A stretch of DNA of 52,879 bases from Chloroflexota bacterium (GTDB lineage Bacteria > Chloroflexota > Dehalococcoidia > SM23-28-2 > RBG-16-64-32): NCBI GenBank assembly GCA_022561635.1, contig JADFQV010000011.1, positions 1-52,879 on the forward strand, read 5' to 3'. This document shows positions 33,573-40,348 of the stretch, piece by piece. A program made the translations under genes and the position numbers. How positions within the stretch are numbered: the first letter of the stretch is position 1; every line of letters starts with the position of its first letter. Under the pieces are notes generated by a model. It was given only the letters and a program-made list of their open reading frames with translations, was not told where the DNA came from and made no database searches.

Positions 33573-34010
33573 ATGGCTACCGGGCAGCGGAAGGCGAAGG
33601 CTCAGCCAGTAGGCAAGAGAGCGGCCGATTCGAAGAAGTCCACTTACGCCAGAGGTCACCGGTTGTCCGGTAAGAAGCTGGAGTTCTTGCTGAAGGCCGA
33701 AGACGAGACCCTCCGCGAGCGCGCGGCCGGAGCGGCTTCCGGGCGAGCGGCGAAGACGCTGGCGAAAGAGGGTCGGCTGCGTGCTCTACTAGTCGCCTTG
33801 AATCGCGGAACGGTTCTCAAGCAGCACCACACGGACGGGCCCGTTTCGATTCAGTGTCTGAGAGGCAACGTGGTCATCACGGTCGGTGATGAGTCCACCG
33901 AGCTAACATCTGGCGGACTTTTGATCCTGGCCTCGAAGGTGCAGCACGAGGCGAAGGCGTTGAGGGATTCGTCGATCCTGATAACGATGAGCTTCCTGCG
34001 GGGCAAGTGA
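33573..34010 (+). CDS. Cupin-domain protein with basic N-terminal tail
   Basis: A 145-aa protein. Residues 1-35 are Lys/Arg-rich and likely disordered. The rest is a small cupin: LNRGTVLKQHHTDGPVSIQCLRGNVVITVGD, ELTSGGLLILASKVQHEAKAL, the two cupin motifs with His ligands. It could bind a metal and a small ligand; role unknown. AGGAGGG before the ATG. Confidence 0.75.
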   Translation: MATGQRKAKAQPVGKRAADSKKSTYARGHRLSGKKLEFLLKAEDETLRERAAGAASGRAAKTLAKEGRLRALLVALNRGTVLKQHHTDGPVSIQCLRGNVVITVGDESTELTSGGLLILASKVQHEAKALRDSSILITMSFLRGK

Positions 34011-34060
34011 TGCGGGGCCGCTAGCGCGGGACGTCGGCGACTCGGCGGAGGGGCTGATCG

Positions 34061-34534
34061 CTACCGGACTTCGATACTGCCGGTCATGACGTCGGGATGG
34101 AAGTCGCAGCGAAACTGTATCTCGCCGGGGCTGTCCGGCGCAGTCCAGACGAGAGTTCCCGTGTCGCCTGGGAGGAATCGTAGCTCGTGATCAGAGATGG
34201 TGTCGTCAGCCGTGCCGAACGCACCGTCTCCTCCGTCGACACGCATGTTGTGCCAGCTCAGGCCGTCGTTGGTGATGTTGAACGTCACCTGCTGCCCGGT
34301 GCTCACGATGAAGGCGGCAGGCTCAAACCTCTGAGATCCGCTGGTGACGAGCCCGTCAACGGAGTCTTCCCGCTGGGATATTTCGAAGGTCGCAGCACTG
34401 TTTTCGGGCGCCTCCTGCGCTTGCGACGTCGGCGTCTCGGTCTGGGGAGGTTCGTCTCCATCGTCGCCACACGCCGCAACGCCCACGAGGATCAGCGCGA
34501 ACAGGAACGAGACGACGATTACTTGAGACTTCAT
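34061..34534 (-). CDS. Cupredoxin-domain lipoprotein (second copy)
   Basis: A 157-aa predicted lipoprotein: signal peptide and lipobox VAAC (Cys22), acidic/Thr-rich linker, then a blue-copper-like domain with ligands His in GLSWHNMRVDG and Cys-His-Met in FRCDFHPDVMTG. Same design as the protein at 8979 but clearly a different sequence. The ATG at 34534 is preferred over the GTG three codons earlier. The gene is not close to any oxidase gene here. Confidence 0.83.
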   Translation of the reverse strand: MKSQVIVVSFLFALILVGVAACGDDGDEPPQTETPTSQAQEAPENSAATFEISQREDSVDGLVTSGSQRFEPAAFIVSTGQQVTFNITNDGLSWHNMRVDGGDGAFGTADDTISDHELRFLPGDTGTLVWTAPDSPGEIQFRCDFHPDVMTGSIEVR

Positions 34535-34673
34535 GGTGACCACCCTGCCAGCCAGCAGCAGGCGCCTGGCTGCGCCGCCGACCCTCTCGCCTGGTGACGA
34601 GAGTATAGCAGCTGGTGGGCAAGGCTATTGCGACTCACAGGAGCTGCGCGAACGTAGGGCGGAGGACGATGGG

Positions 34674-35348
34674 TCAGTTGGCCGGGGCGTCGGTGCGGAG
34701 GCGGTAGCCGCGGCGGGGCAGGTTCTGGATGAGGTCTGGCGCGCCGATGGAGGCGAGCTTGGCGCGGATGGCGCGGATGTGGGTGCGCAGGGCGTCGGTG
34801 CTGCGGACTTCGGTGGCCCAGATGCGGTGCATCATCTCGTCGGTGGGGACGACTGCGCCGCGCGCCGAGGCGATGGTGCGCAGGATCTGTACTTCGCGGC
34901 CGGTGAGGACGGCGCTGCGTTGGCCAAGCGTGATGGTATCGGCGGCGGAGTCGAGGACAACGCCGCCGGGTAGTTCGATTTCGCGGGTGCCACCGCTGCC
35001 CCGGACCAGAAGTTGGAGGGCCTGGCGCATTTCGCGCAGGTCCAGCGGCCGCCGGAAGATCTGGACGGCGCCACGGGGAAGGCGCCAGCGGTTCCAGCGG
35101 GTGGCCTCGCCGGCGATGACGGCTAGCGGCACGTCGCGGCCGGTGCTGGCGATGAGGCGGCGAGCTTCGGTAACGTCTTCCGGCCAGAGGGCGTCGGCGA
35201 CGACGGCGTCGACGCGCATCGTAACGAGTGCGCGCGTGGCGGCGTCACTGTCTTTGGCGACGGCCACGTCGACGCCGCTGCCAGACATGGCGCGTCTGAC
35301 GAGGTTGCCGAGTGATGTGTCCGCGGTGATGAGAAGTGCGCCTGCCAT
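34674..35348 (-). CDS. OmpR-type winged-helix regulator with degenerate receiver
   Basis: A 224-aa regulator. Residues 1-110 have receiver-like folding (VDAVVADALWPEDVTEA gives the Asp position), but the acidic pair near the start is missing and the conserved Lys before Pro is Arg (IFRRPLDL), so phosphorylation is doubtful. Residues 125-220 are a DNA-binding Trans_reg_C domain (LTGREVQILRTIASARGAVV, LRTHIRAIRAKL, LIQNLPRRGYRLR). Last gene of the 38.2-34.7 kb operon. No histidine kinase is nearby. Confidence 0.83.
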   Translation of the reverse strand: MAGALLITADTSLGNLVRRAMSGSGVDVAVAKDSDAATRALVTMRVDAVVADALWPEDVTEARRLIASTGRDVPLAVIAGEATRWNRWRLPRGAVQIFRRPLDLREMRQALQLLVRGSGGTREIELPGGVVLDSAADTITLGQRSAVLTGREVQILRTIASARGAVVPTDEMMHRIWATEVRSTDALRTHIRAIRAKLASIGAPDLIQNLPRRGYRLRTDAPAN

Positions 35349-35369
35349 AGAAGCTACCCCCTTATGAGC

Positions 35370-36266
35370 CTATGATTGGTTGTATGAGTTCGCTGCAAGG
35401 AGCGAGGCATTGAGGCTGGGGATGGTGCGCGTCGCCTGGCTCGTGCTCGCGATTCTGGCTGCGTTCGTGATATTCGTTGAGTGCCTGGCGGATGTCGGTG
35501 GAAGCGCGACGCCGATCCCGCGGCCGACGCCCCAGGTCAGCGAGCCGTTGCCGCTGTACTCGATCAGCTCGAATATCTGATCTCCGTTGTCGTAGCGCAC
35601 GAGGATGTGCGCGTCGTCTGTTGTAAACCACGCCTTCTGATCGCGGCCGGCGTCGATTTCGAGGCGCCAGGTGTCGAAGCTGCCGGCCGGCACGTCGATC
35701 GTCTCGCCCCCGGTAACTTCCAGCTTGACTGCCAGCCGCTGTGGTGGCGCGGGCGCCTGGCAAGCGACGATGTCCGCATACTCGGTCTCGAACCCCTGTG
35801 AGAAGTCGATCGTGCGCCAGACGAAGAGGTCGGACCAACTGTCGTAGGCGACGTGCGGAACGTCCAGCGTGTCGGTACGTTCGCCGTCTTCGCGTACGTT
35901 GACGACTGTGACGTCGCTGCCCACATAGTCGGCGCTGCAGCTGGCGGCACCGTCGGGCCCGTCGATGACGTAGGTGGTGTTACGAGGCTGCAGGTCTGCT
36001 CGACCGACGACGACCGCGGCGTTGTTGGTGAACTCGGTTCCGGGGAAGACGTAGTCCTGGCGTAGGAGGTAGGCGTCGTCGCCCTCGGGATCGACGCTCA
36101 TCTGCAGCGTGCCGACTTCTTCGCCATCGTCGTCGAGCACGCGGTAGGTGGCGCGCTCTTGGTCCGGCCAGGGGATCTCAGAGACGATATCGGTGGCCTT
36201 GATGTTGTCCTCGGTGCAGGCGGCGAGGAGCAGAACGGCGGCGAGGGCGATGATGATGAGGCGCAT
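35370..36266 (-). CDS. DUF3108-like lipoprotein
   Basis: A 298-aa exported lipoprotein with lipobox LAAC (Cys17). The body (TYRVLDDDGEEVGTLQMSV...IDVPAGSFDTWRLEIDAGRDQKAWFTTDDAHILVRY segments such as VPAGSFDTWRLEI) resembles DUF3108 proteins, beta-rich envelope proteins of unknown role. The domain should end near 35590; the last ~60 residues (TWGVGRGIGVALPPTS...NSYNQS) look unlike coding sequence of this genome. A frameshift or a lost stop is possible. Six bp behind the threonine aldolase gene. Confidence 0.7.
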   Translation of the reverse strand: MRLIIIALAAVLLLAACTEDNIKATDIVSEIPWPDQERATYRVLDDDGEEVGTLQMSVDPEGDDAYLLRQDYVFPGTEFTNNAAVVVGRADLQPRNTTYVIDGPDGAASCSADYVGSDVTVVNVREDGERTDTLDVPHVAYDSWSDLFVWRTIDFSQGFETEYADIVACQAPAPPQRLAVKLEVTGGETIDVPAGSFDTWRLEIDAGRDQKAWFTTDDAHILVRYDNGDQIFELIEYSGNGSLTWGVGRGIGVALPPTSARHSTNITNAARIASTSQATRTIPSLNASLLAANSYNQS

Positions 36267-36272
36267 CGCGGC

Positions 36273-37307
36273 CTAGGTCCCCGCCGCGATGACTTCGCGG
36301 GTGCGGGCGAGCGCTTCTTCGACGTGGCTGCGCTCGATGCCGAAGTGCGTCACCCAGCGGATGCGGCGGCGGCCCTCGTCGAAGCAGAGGATTCCTTTCT
36401 CGGCGAGACGCCTGACGAAGAGGCCGGTGTCCCAGCCTTCGATTGAGAAGTAGATGAGGTTCGATTGCGGTTCTGGGTCGAGGCTGACGCCGGGCATCTC
36501 ACGGAGACCGTCGGCGGCGAGGCGGGCGTTCTCGTGGTCCTCGGCGAGACGGTCGACCATGTTGTCGAGGGCGTAGATGCCGGCGGCGGCGAGCACACCA
36601 GCCTGTCGCATGCCGCCTCCCAGCAGCTTGCGGTTGCGCCGTGCCTCACGGATAAAGTCGCGTTCACCGCAGATGACGGAGCCGACGGGGCAGCCGAGGC
36701 CCTTGGAGAGGCTGAAGCAGACGGAATCGGCGTGAGCGGCGAGGCTGGCCGGCGCGACTCCGAGGGCGACAGCGGCGTTGAAGATGCGTGCGCCGTCCAT
36801 GTGGACGGGGAGGCCGTGGTCGTCGGCAAGCCGGCGGACGGAGGCGAGGTCTTCTTCGTCGAGGACGGCGCCGCCGCAGCGGTTGTGCGTGTTCTCCACG
36901 GTGATCAGGCCGGTTCGCGGGAAGTGGTCATCGTCGGGCCGTATTTTGGCGCGGGCCTCGGCCAAGTCCAAGCGGCCTTTGGCATCGTTGCGGACAGGCC
37001 GCAGGCCGATGCCACCGAGGGCCCAGGCGCCGCCCTGCTCGAAGAAGAGGATGTGCGCCTCATCGCCGACGATGACTTCGGCGCCGCGGCCACAGTGTGT
37101 GAGGAGCGCGATGAGGTTGCTCTGCGTGCCGCTGGAGGTGAAGAGCGCGGCTTCCTTGCCGAGGCGCTCGGCAGCCATCTCCTGGAAGCGGTTGATGGTG
37201 GGGTCCTCGGCGAACACGTCGTCGCCAAGCTCGGCCGCGGCCATCGCCGCGCGCATCTCGGGAGAGGGCAGCGTCAACGTGTCGCTGCGCAGGTCGATCG
37301 GGTCCAT
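36273..37307 (-). CDS. ltaE: Low-specificity L-threonine aldolase
   Basis: PLP enzyme of 344 aa that splits threonine (and allo-threonine) to glycine and acetaldehyde. Start MDPIDLRSDTLTLPSPEMRAAM is the family signature. Further GDDVFAEDPTINRFQEMAAERLGKEAA segments, ENTHNRCGGAV, HMDGARIFNAAVALG and the PLP lysine in FSLSKGLGCPVGS are present. Two bp behind the cupin gene. Glycine-synthesis role likely. Confidence 0.92.
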   Translation of the reverse strand: MDPIDLRSDTLTLPSPEMRAAMAAAELGDDVFAEDPTINRFQEMAAERLGKEAALFTSSGTQSNLIALLTHCGRGAEVIVGDEAHILFFEQGGAWALGGIGLRPVRNDAKGRLDLAEARAKIRPDDDHFPRTGLITVENTHNRCGGAVLDEEDLASVRRLADDHGLPVHMDGARIFNAAVALGVAPASLAAHADSVCFSLSKGLGCPVGSVICGERDFIREARRNRKLLGGGMRQAGVLAAAGIYALDNMVDRLAEDHENARLAADGLREMPGVSLDPEPQSNLIYFSIEGWDTGLFVRRLAEKGILCFDEGRRRIRWVTHFGIERSHVEEALARTREVIAAGT

Positions 37308-37309
37308 TC

Positions 37310-37729
37310 CTACGGATCCGTTGGACAGTCGTTCGTGCCTGCGCGACCGTAGTCGTCTTCAAGGCGGACGATGTCTTCGAGTTCGGGAGTCGAGACCTCG
37401 AAGAGGCGGGCGTCCTCCAGCGCTTCCATGCGGTGGACGGCGCCGGGCGGAAGGACGACGACGGTGCCCGGCCCGGCGATCACTTCGCGGTATTCGCCCG
37501 GGCGGTCGCTGGAGCCGAGCGTGAACTTGATGCGGCCCGAGTCGACGTACTGCACTTCGTGCTTGCGCTCGTGGTACTGGAGGCTGAGGCGGTGGCCCTT
37601 CTTGATGGTCAGTATCTTGCCGGCGTAACGGTCGGTGCGGGCGAACCGGAGCTCTTCGCCCCAGGGCTTGGGGACTACCCTGGGCTTGCCTATCTGCGCT
37701 TCAGCGGGGGCGGATGGCTCGGTGGTCAT
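37310..37729 (-). CDS. Cupin-domain protein (mannose-6-phosphate isomerase type II-like)
   Basis: A 139-aa cupin with the type II phosphomannose isomerase pattern: PKPWGEELRFARTDRYAGKILTI..., GHRLSLQYHERKHEVQYVDSGRI and PGAVHRMEALEDARLFEVSTPELEDIVRLEDDYGR (segments quoted in part: VVLPPGAVHRMEA). Such stand-alone cupins handle sugar phosphates or are of unknown role. Directly upstream of and nearly touching the threonine aldolase gene. Confidence 0.78.
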   Translation of the reverse strand: MTTEPSAPAEAQIGKPRVVPKPWGEELRFARTDRYAGKILTIKKGHRLSLQYHERKHEVQYVDSGRIKFTLGSSDRPGEYREVIAGPGTVVVLPPGAVHRMEALEDARLFEVSTPELEDIVRLEDDYGRAGTNDCPTDP

Positions 37730-37739
37730 CCCCGGCGGG

Positions 37740-38177
37740 CTATTCCCGGCGCTCCCAGAGCGTCTGGTAGCTCTCGCCGCCGCGGATGGCGGTGGCGACT
37801 TCGCGCTTCTCGCGGCCGGCGAGATCGTCGAAGGCCTTCTCGGCCTTGGCGGTCATCTCCTCGCCGCCGATGCTGACGAGGCGGTCGGTGATGCGCTGGG
37901 CGAGGCCGGAGCGACGGAAGGTGCCGATGTGGCGGGGCCACATGAAGGACATGATCTTCTCGGGCAGAGGGAAGCGTGGGCGCAGTTTCTTGAGCGACTT
38001 GAAGCGCTCTTCGACGGAGCCTGCCTTGTCGACGACGATGATGAGGGGGCCGTCGTGATCATCGGTGCGGGTATCGACGAGTAGGCGCTTGTCGAGTATG
38101 GCGAAGCGAACGATGAGCACGTCGGCCGAATCGATCACGCGGGTAGCCTCATCCATGTCGAGGCCGTAATCATCCAT
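37740..38177 (-). CDS. Hypothetical protein heading the cupin-aldolase operon
   Basis: A 145-aa soluble protein with no family I recognise. MDDYGLDMDEATRVIDSADVLIVRF start, DGPLIIVVDKAGSVEERF and IMSFMWPRHIGTFRRSG in the middle. Starts 7 nt behind TACAAT, so likely leaderless; the ORF-track start 12 codons upstream precedes that promoter box. Ten bp separate it from the cupin gene. The aromatic WPRHI segment may bind a ligand, but that is a guess. Confidence 0.65.
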   Translation of the reverse strand: MDDYGLDMDEATRVIDSADVLIVRFAILDKRLLVDTRTDDHDGPLIIVVDKAGSVEERFKSLKKLRPRFPLPEKIMSFMWPRHIGTFRRSGLAQRITDRLVSIGGEEMTAKAEKAFDDLAGREKREVATAIRGGESYQTLWERRE

Positions 38178-38227
38178 TGAGGAGATTGTACGCCCGCGCG
38201 TTTTTGGGAGCAACGAGGGCGATAGGC

Positions 38228-39313
38228 CTAGCCTGCGCGGCCGGCGACGGCGCGGAGGGCTTCGAGCTTTTCGGCGGCGGCGCCGGAGTCTATCGTCTGG
38301 CGGGCGAGGTCGAGGCCGGCGGCGATGTCGGGGGCGCGCTCGGCGAGCCAGAGGCGGACGGCGGCGTTGAGGGCGATGAGGTCGCGGTAAGCGCCCTTCT
38401 GGCCGGCGAAGATGCTTTCGGCGATCTCTGCGTTATGTCGAGCATCGCCGCCCTCCATCTCTTCCTTGGAGGCGGCTTCGAGGCCGTACTGCGAGGCGTC
38501 GATCGTCAGTTCGGTCGTCTTCCCCGAGGACCCGTTGGGCTGGCCCTCGCGGAGGTAGGCGCGGCAGGGGCGCGAGGTGGGAACGTCCTCGTTGCCCTCG
38601 ATGCCCTGCACGACGAGGACGCGCTCGAAGCTGTTGGCGCCGGCGGCGTCGAGCATTTTGTCCTTGTACGGCAGATGCGCGATGCCGATGATGCTGTAGC
38701 GGGCGGCGGCGATGTTGGCGATCTTCTCGACCGTGGCGAAGAGAGTGCGCAAGGCCACTTCTTCTCGCAGCTCGCGGGCGGCGTAGACAGCGGGAACGAA
38801 GCGCTCCTGGCGCATGTAGCCGAGGCCGTGGCTCTCGATGGCGCTCTGGACGGCGGCCGGCTCGCCGTCGACGTCGATGCCGAGCGCTTCAAGGACGTCA
38901 CCGACGGGGACGCCGTGCTTGGGTCCCATGTCCTTCTCGCCGTGGAGGACGACAGGCGCGCCGGCGGCGGCGACGACGATGGCAGAGGCCGAACTGACGA
39001 CGATGCTCTTCTTGCGGCCGTCGTAGGGACTGCCGATGTCGAGCAGGCCTTCGACGGCAGGGCGGATGAGGTTGGCGCGGGCGCGATAGGCGTCGACGAA
39101 GCCGAGCAGCTCGTCGACGGACTCGCCCTTGTAGCGCTGAAGCAGCAGGAAACCGCCGGCCTGCGCGGACGTGGCCTCGCCGTCGAGGATGAGGCCGATG
39201 GCAGAGGCAGCTTCTTCGCGGTTGAGGTCGCGGCCGGCGCGGGGGCCCTGGCCGATCTCTCTCAGGTAGGTGCGCATCTGCTCGTAAGGTGTCGATTGGG
39301 CGTCGTCGCTCAT
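38228..39313 (-). CDS. TrpD2-like (YbiB-type) glycosyltransferase-fold protein
   Basis: A 361-aa protein with the anthranilate phosphoribosyltransferase fold: N-terminal helical domain (LREIGQGPRAGRDLNREEAASAI), then LLDIGSPYDGRKKSIVVSSASAIVVAAAG and LHGEKDMGPKHGVPVGDVLEALG segments. The GTGGD phosphate-binding motif of true TrpD is absent, which fits TrpD2/YbiB proteins that bind nucleic acid and show no TrpD activity. There are no trp genes nearby. The start is the ATG of MSDDAQ. Confidence 0.78.
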   Translation of the reverse strand: MSDDAQSTPYEQMRTYLREIGQGPRAGRDLNREEAASAIGLILDGEATSAQAGGFLLLQRYKGESVDELLGFVDAYRARANLIRPAVEGLLDIGSPYDGRKKSIVVSSASAIVVAAAGAPVVLHGEKDMGPKHGVPVGDVLEALGIDVDGEPAAVQSAIESHGLGYMRQERFVPAVYAARELREEVALRTLFATVEKIANIAAARYSIIGIAHLPYKDKMLDAAGANSFERVLVVQGIEGNEDVPTSRPCRAYLREGQPNGSSGKTTELTIDASQYGLEAASKEEMEGGDARHNAEIAESIFAGQKGAYRDLIALNAAVRLWLAERAPDIAAGLDLARQTIDSGAAAEKLEALRAVAGRAG

Positions 39314-39352
39314 GCGTTCCAGTGTCCGGCGGGATGGCTGGGGCGTCAAATC

Positions 39353-39420
39353 GATCCTTCGAGAGCCTCAGGATGGGCGGTGAGTAGTAGGTCGTCCTTC
39401 GAGAGCCTCAGGATGAGCGG
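39353..39420 (+). repeat. Dispersed palindromic repeat, copies 4 and 5 in tandem
   Basis: Two units, GATCCTTCGAGAGCCTCAGGATGGGCGG and GTCCTTCGAGAGCCTCAGGATGAGCGG, 41 bp apart between the divergent trpD2-like and mutM genes. Confidence 0.75.
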
Positions 39421-39463
39421 TCGGGCGAGAGCGTCGCAAGCTACGCGATACGCTGGCGGGCGA

Positions 39464-39469
39464 TATAAT
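39464..39469 (+). promoter_or_regulatory. -10 box, probable leaderless promoter of mutM
   Basis: Perfect TATAAT 7 nt before the ATG; the seven bases TCCGCCG hold no ribosome site. Confidence 0.6.
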
Positions 39470-39476
39470 TCCGCCG

Positions 39477-40298
39477 ATGCCTGAGCTGCCGGAAGTGGAG
39501 ACGATACGGCGTGACCTCGTGCCCCTCTTGCGAGGGAGGACAGTACGTGACGCCTGGATCTCGCCGAACGCGCCGCGGCTGGCGCAGCTGATGACGCCAG
39601 AGGCGTTCTGCCGCGGCCTGCGCGGACGGCGAATCGAGGACGTGGGGCGGCGAGGGAAGTATCTGCTGATCCACCTCGACGGCGGTCTGACGTGGATCGT
39701 GCACCTGCGGATGACGGGGCGGCTGCAGCATGCGCGAGAGGGCTGCCCAGACGACCGGCATCTGCGGGCGAAGTTCAAGCTGGACGACGGCGGCTGGTTG
39801 TGCTTCATCGACATGCGCAAGTTCGGGACGATGTGGCTCGTCGACGACGTGGATCTGGTGACGGGGAAGCTGGGGCCGGAGCCGCTGGATGAGACGTTCG
39901 ACGTGGCGGCGTTTCACGGCTCGCTGAAGCGGCGGAGCACGGCGATTAAGGCGGTGTTGCTGGATCAGACGGTTCTGGCGGGCGTGGGCAACATCTACGC
40001 GGACGAATCGCTGTTTCGGGCGGGCATCGACCCCCGCAGGGCGGCGAACCGGATCTCGCGACCGGCGGCGGGGAGGCTGCACGAGGCGATCGTCGAGGTG
40101 CTGCTGGAGGCGGTGGGAGACCGGGGATCGAGCTTCCAGGACTACGTCGATGCGCGGGGCGAGGCCGGGTATTACCACCTGAAGGTGCGCGTGTTCCGGC
40201 GAACCGACGAGCCATGCCTTGTCTGCGGGACGGCGATCCGCCGCGTAAAGGTGGGCGGGCGCAGCACGCACTTCTGCCCAGGGTGCCAGAAGCGCTGA
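39477..40298 (+). CDS. mutM: Formamidopyrimidine-DNA glycosylase (Fpg)
   Basis: Base-excision repair enzyme that removes 8-oxoguanine and nicks the strand, 273 aa. The N-terminus PELPEVETIRRDL supplies the catalytic Pro and Glu after Met removal. VGNIYADESLFRAGI is the H2TH region, and the C-terminal zinc finger is CLVCGTAI...FCPGCQK. Leaderless-type promoter. A strong hairpin follows the stop. Confidence 0.97.
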   Translation: MPELPEVETIRRDLVPLLRGRTVRDAWISPNAPRLAQLMTPEAFCRGLRGRRIEDVGRRGKYLLIHLDGGLTWIVHLRMTGRLQHAREGCPDDRHLRAKFKLDDGGWLCFIDMRKFGTMWLVDDVDLVTGKLGPEPLDETFDVAAFHGSLKRRSTAIKAVLLDQTVLAGVGNIYADESLFRAGIDPRRAANRISRPAAGRLHEAIVEVLLEAVGDRGSSFQDYVDARGEAGYYHLKVRVFRRTDEPCLVCGTAIRRVKVGGRSTHFCPGCQKR

Positions 40299-40330
40299 AA
40301 GGGCCGCCCGCGGCAGCAGACGGCCCTTTC
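40297..40330. terminator. Bidirectional hairpin between mutM and the repeat-protein gene
   Basis: GAAAGGGCCG and CGGCCCTTTC form a perfect 10-bp stem around a 14-nt loop, between two converging genes. The U-tract is only the TTTC in the stem. Confidence 0.6.
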
Positions 40331-40348
40331 GTGGTTGCGTTGGTGCGG

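Noticed and set aside
38228-39313. Anthranilate phosphoribosyltransferase (trpD) call
   Set aside because: The GTGGD phosphate-binding motif is missing and no trp genes are adjacent; TrpD2-like fits better.
38177-39484. 435-aa plus-strand ORF
   Set aside because: Shadow of the TrpD2-like gene, low-complexity composition, no ribosome site.
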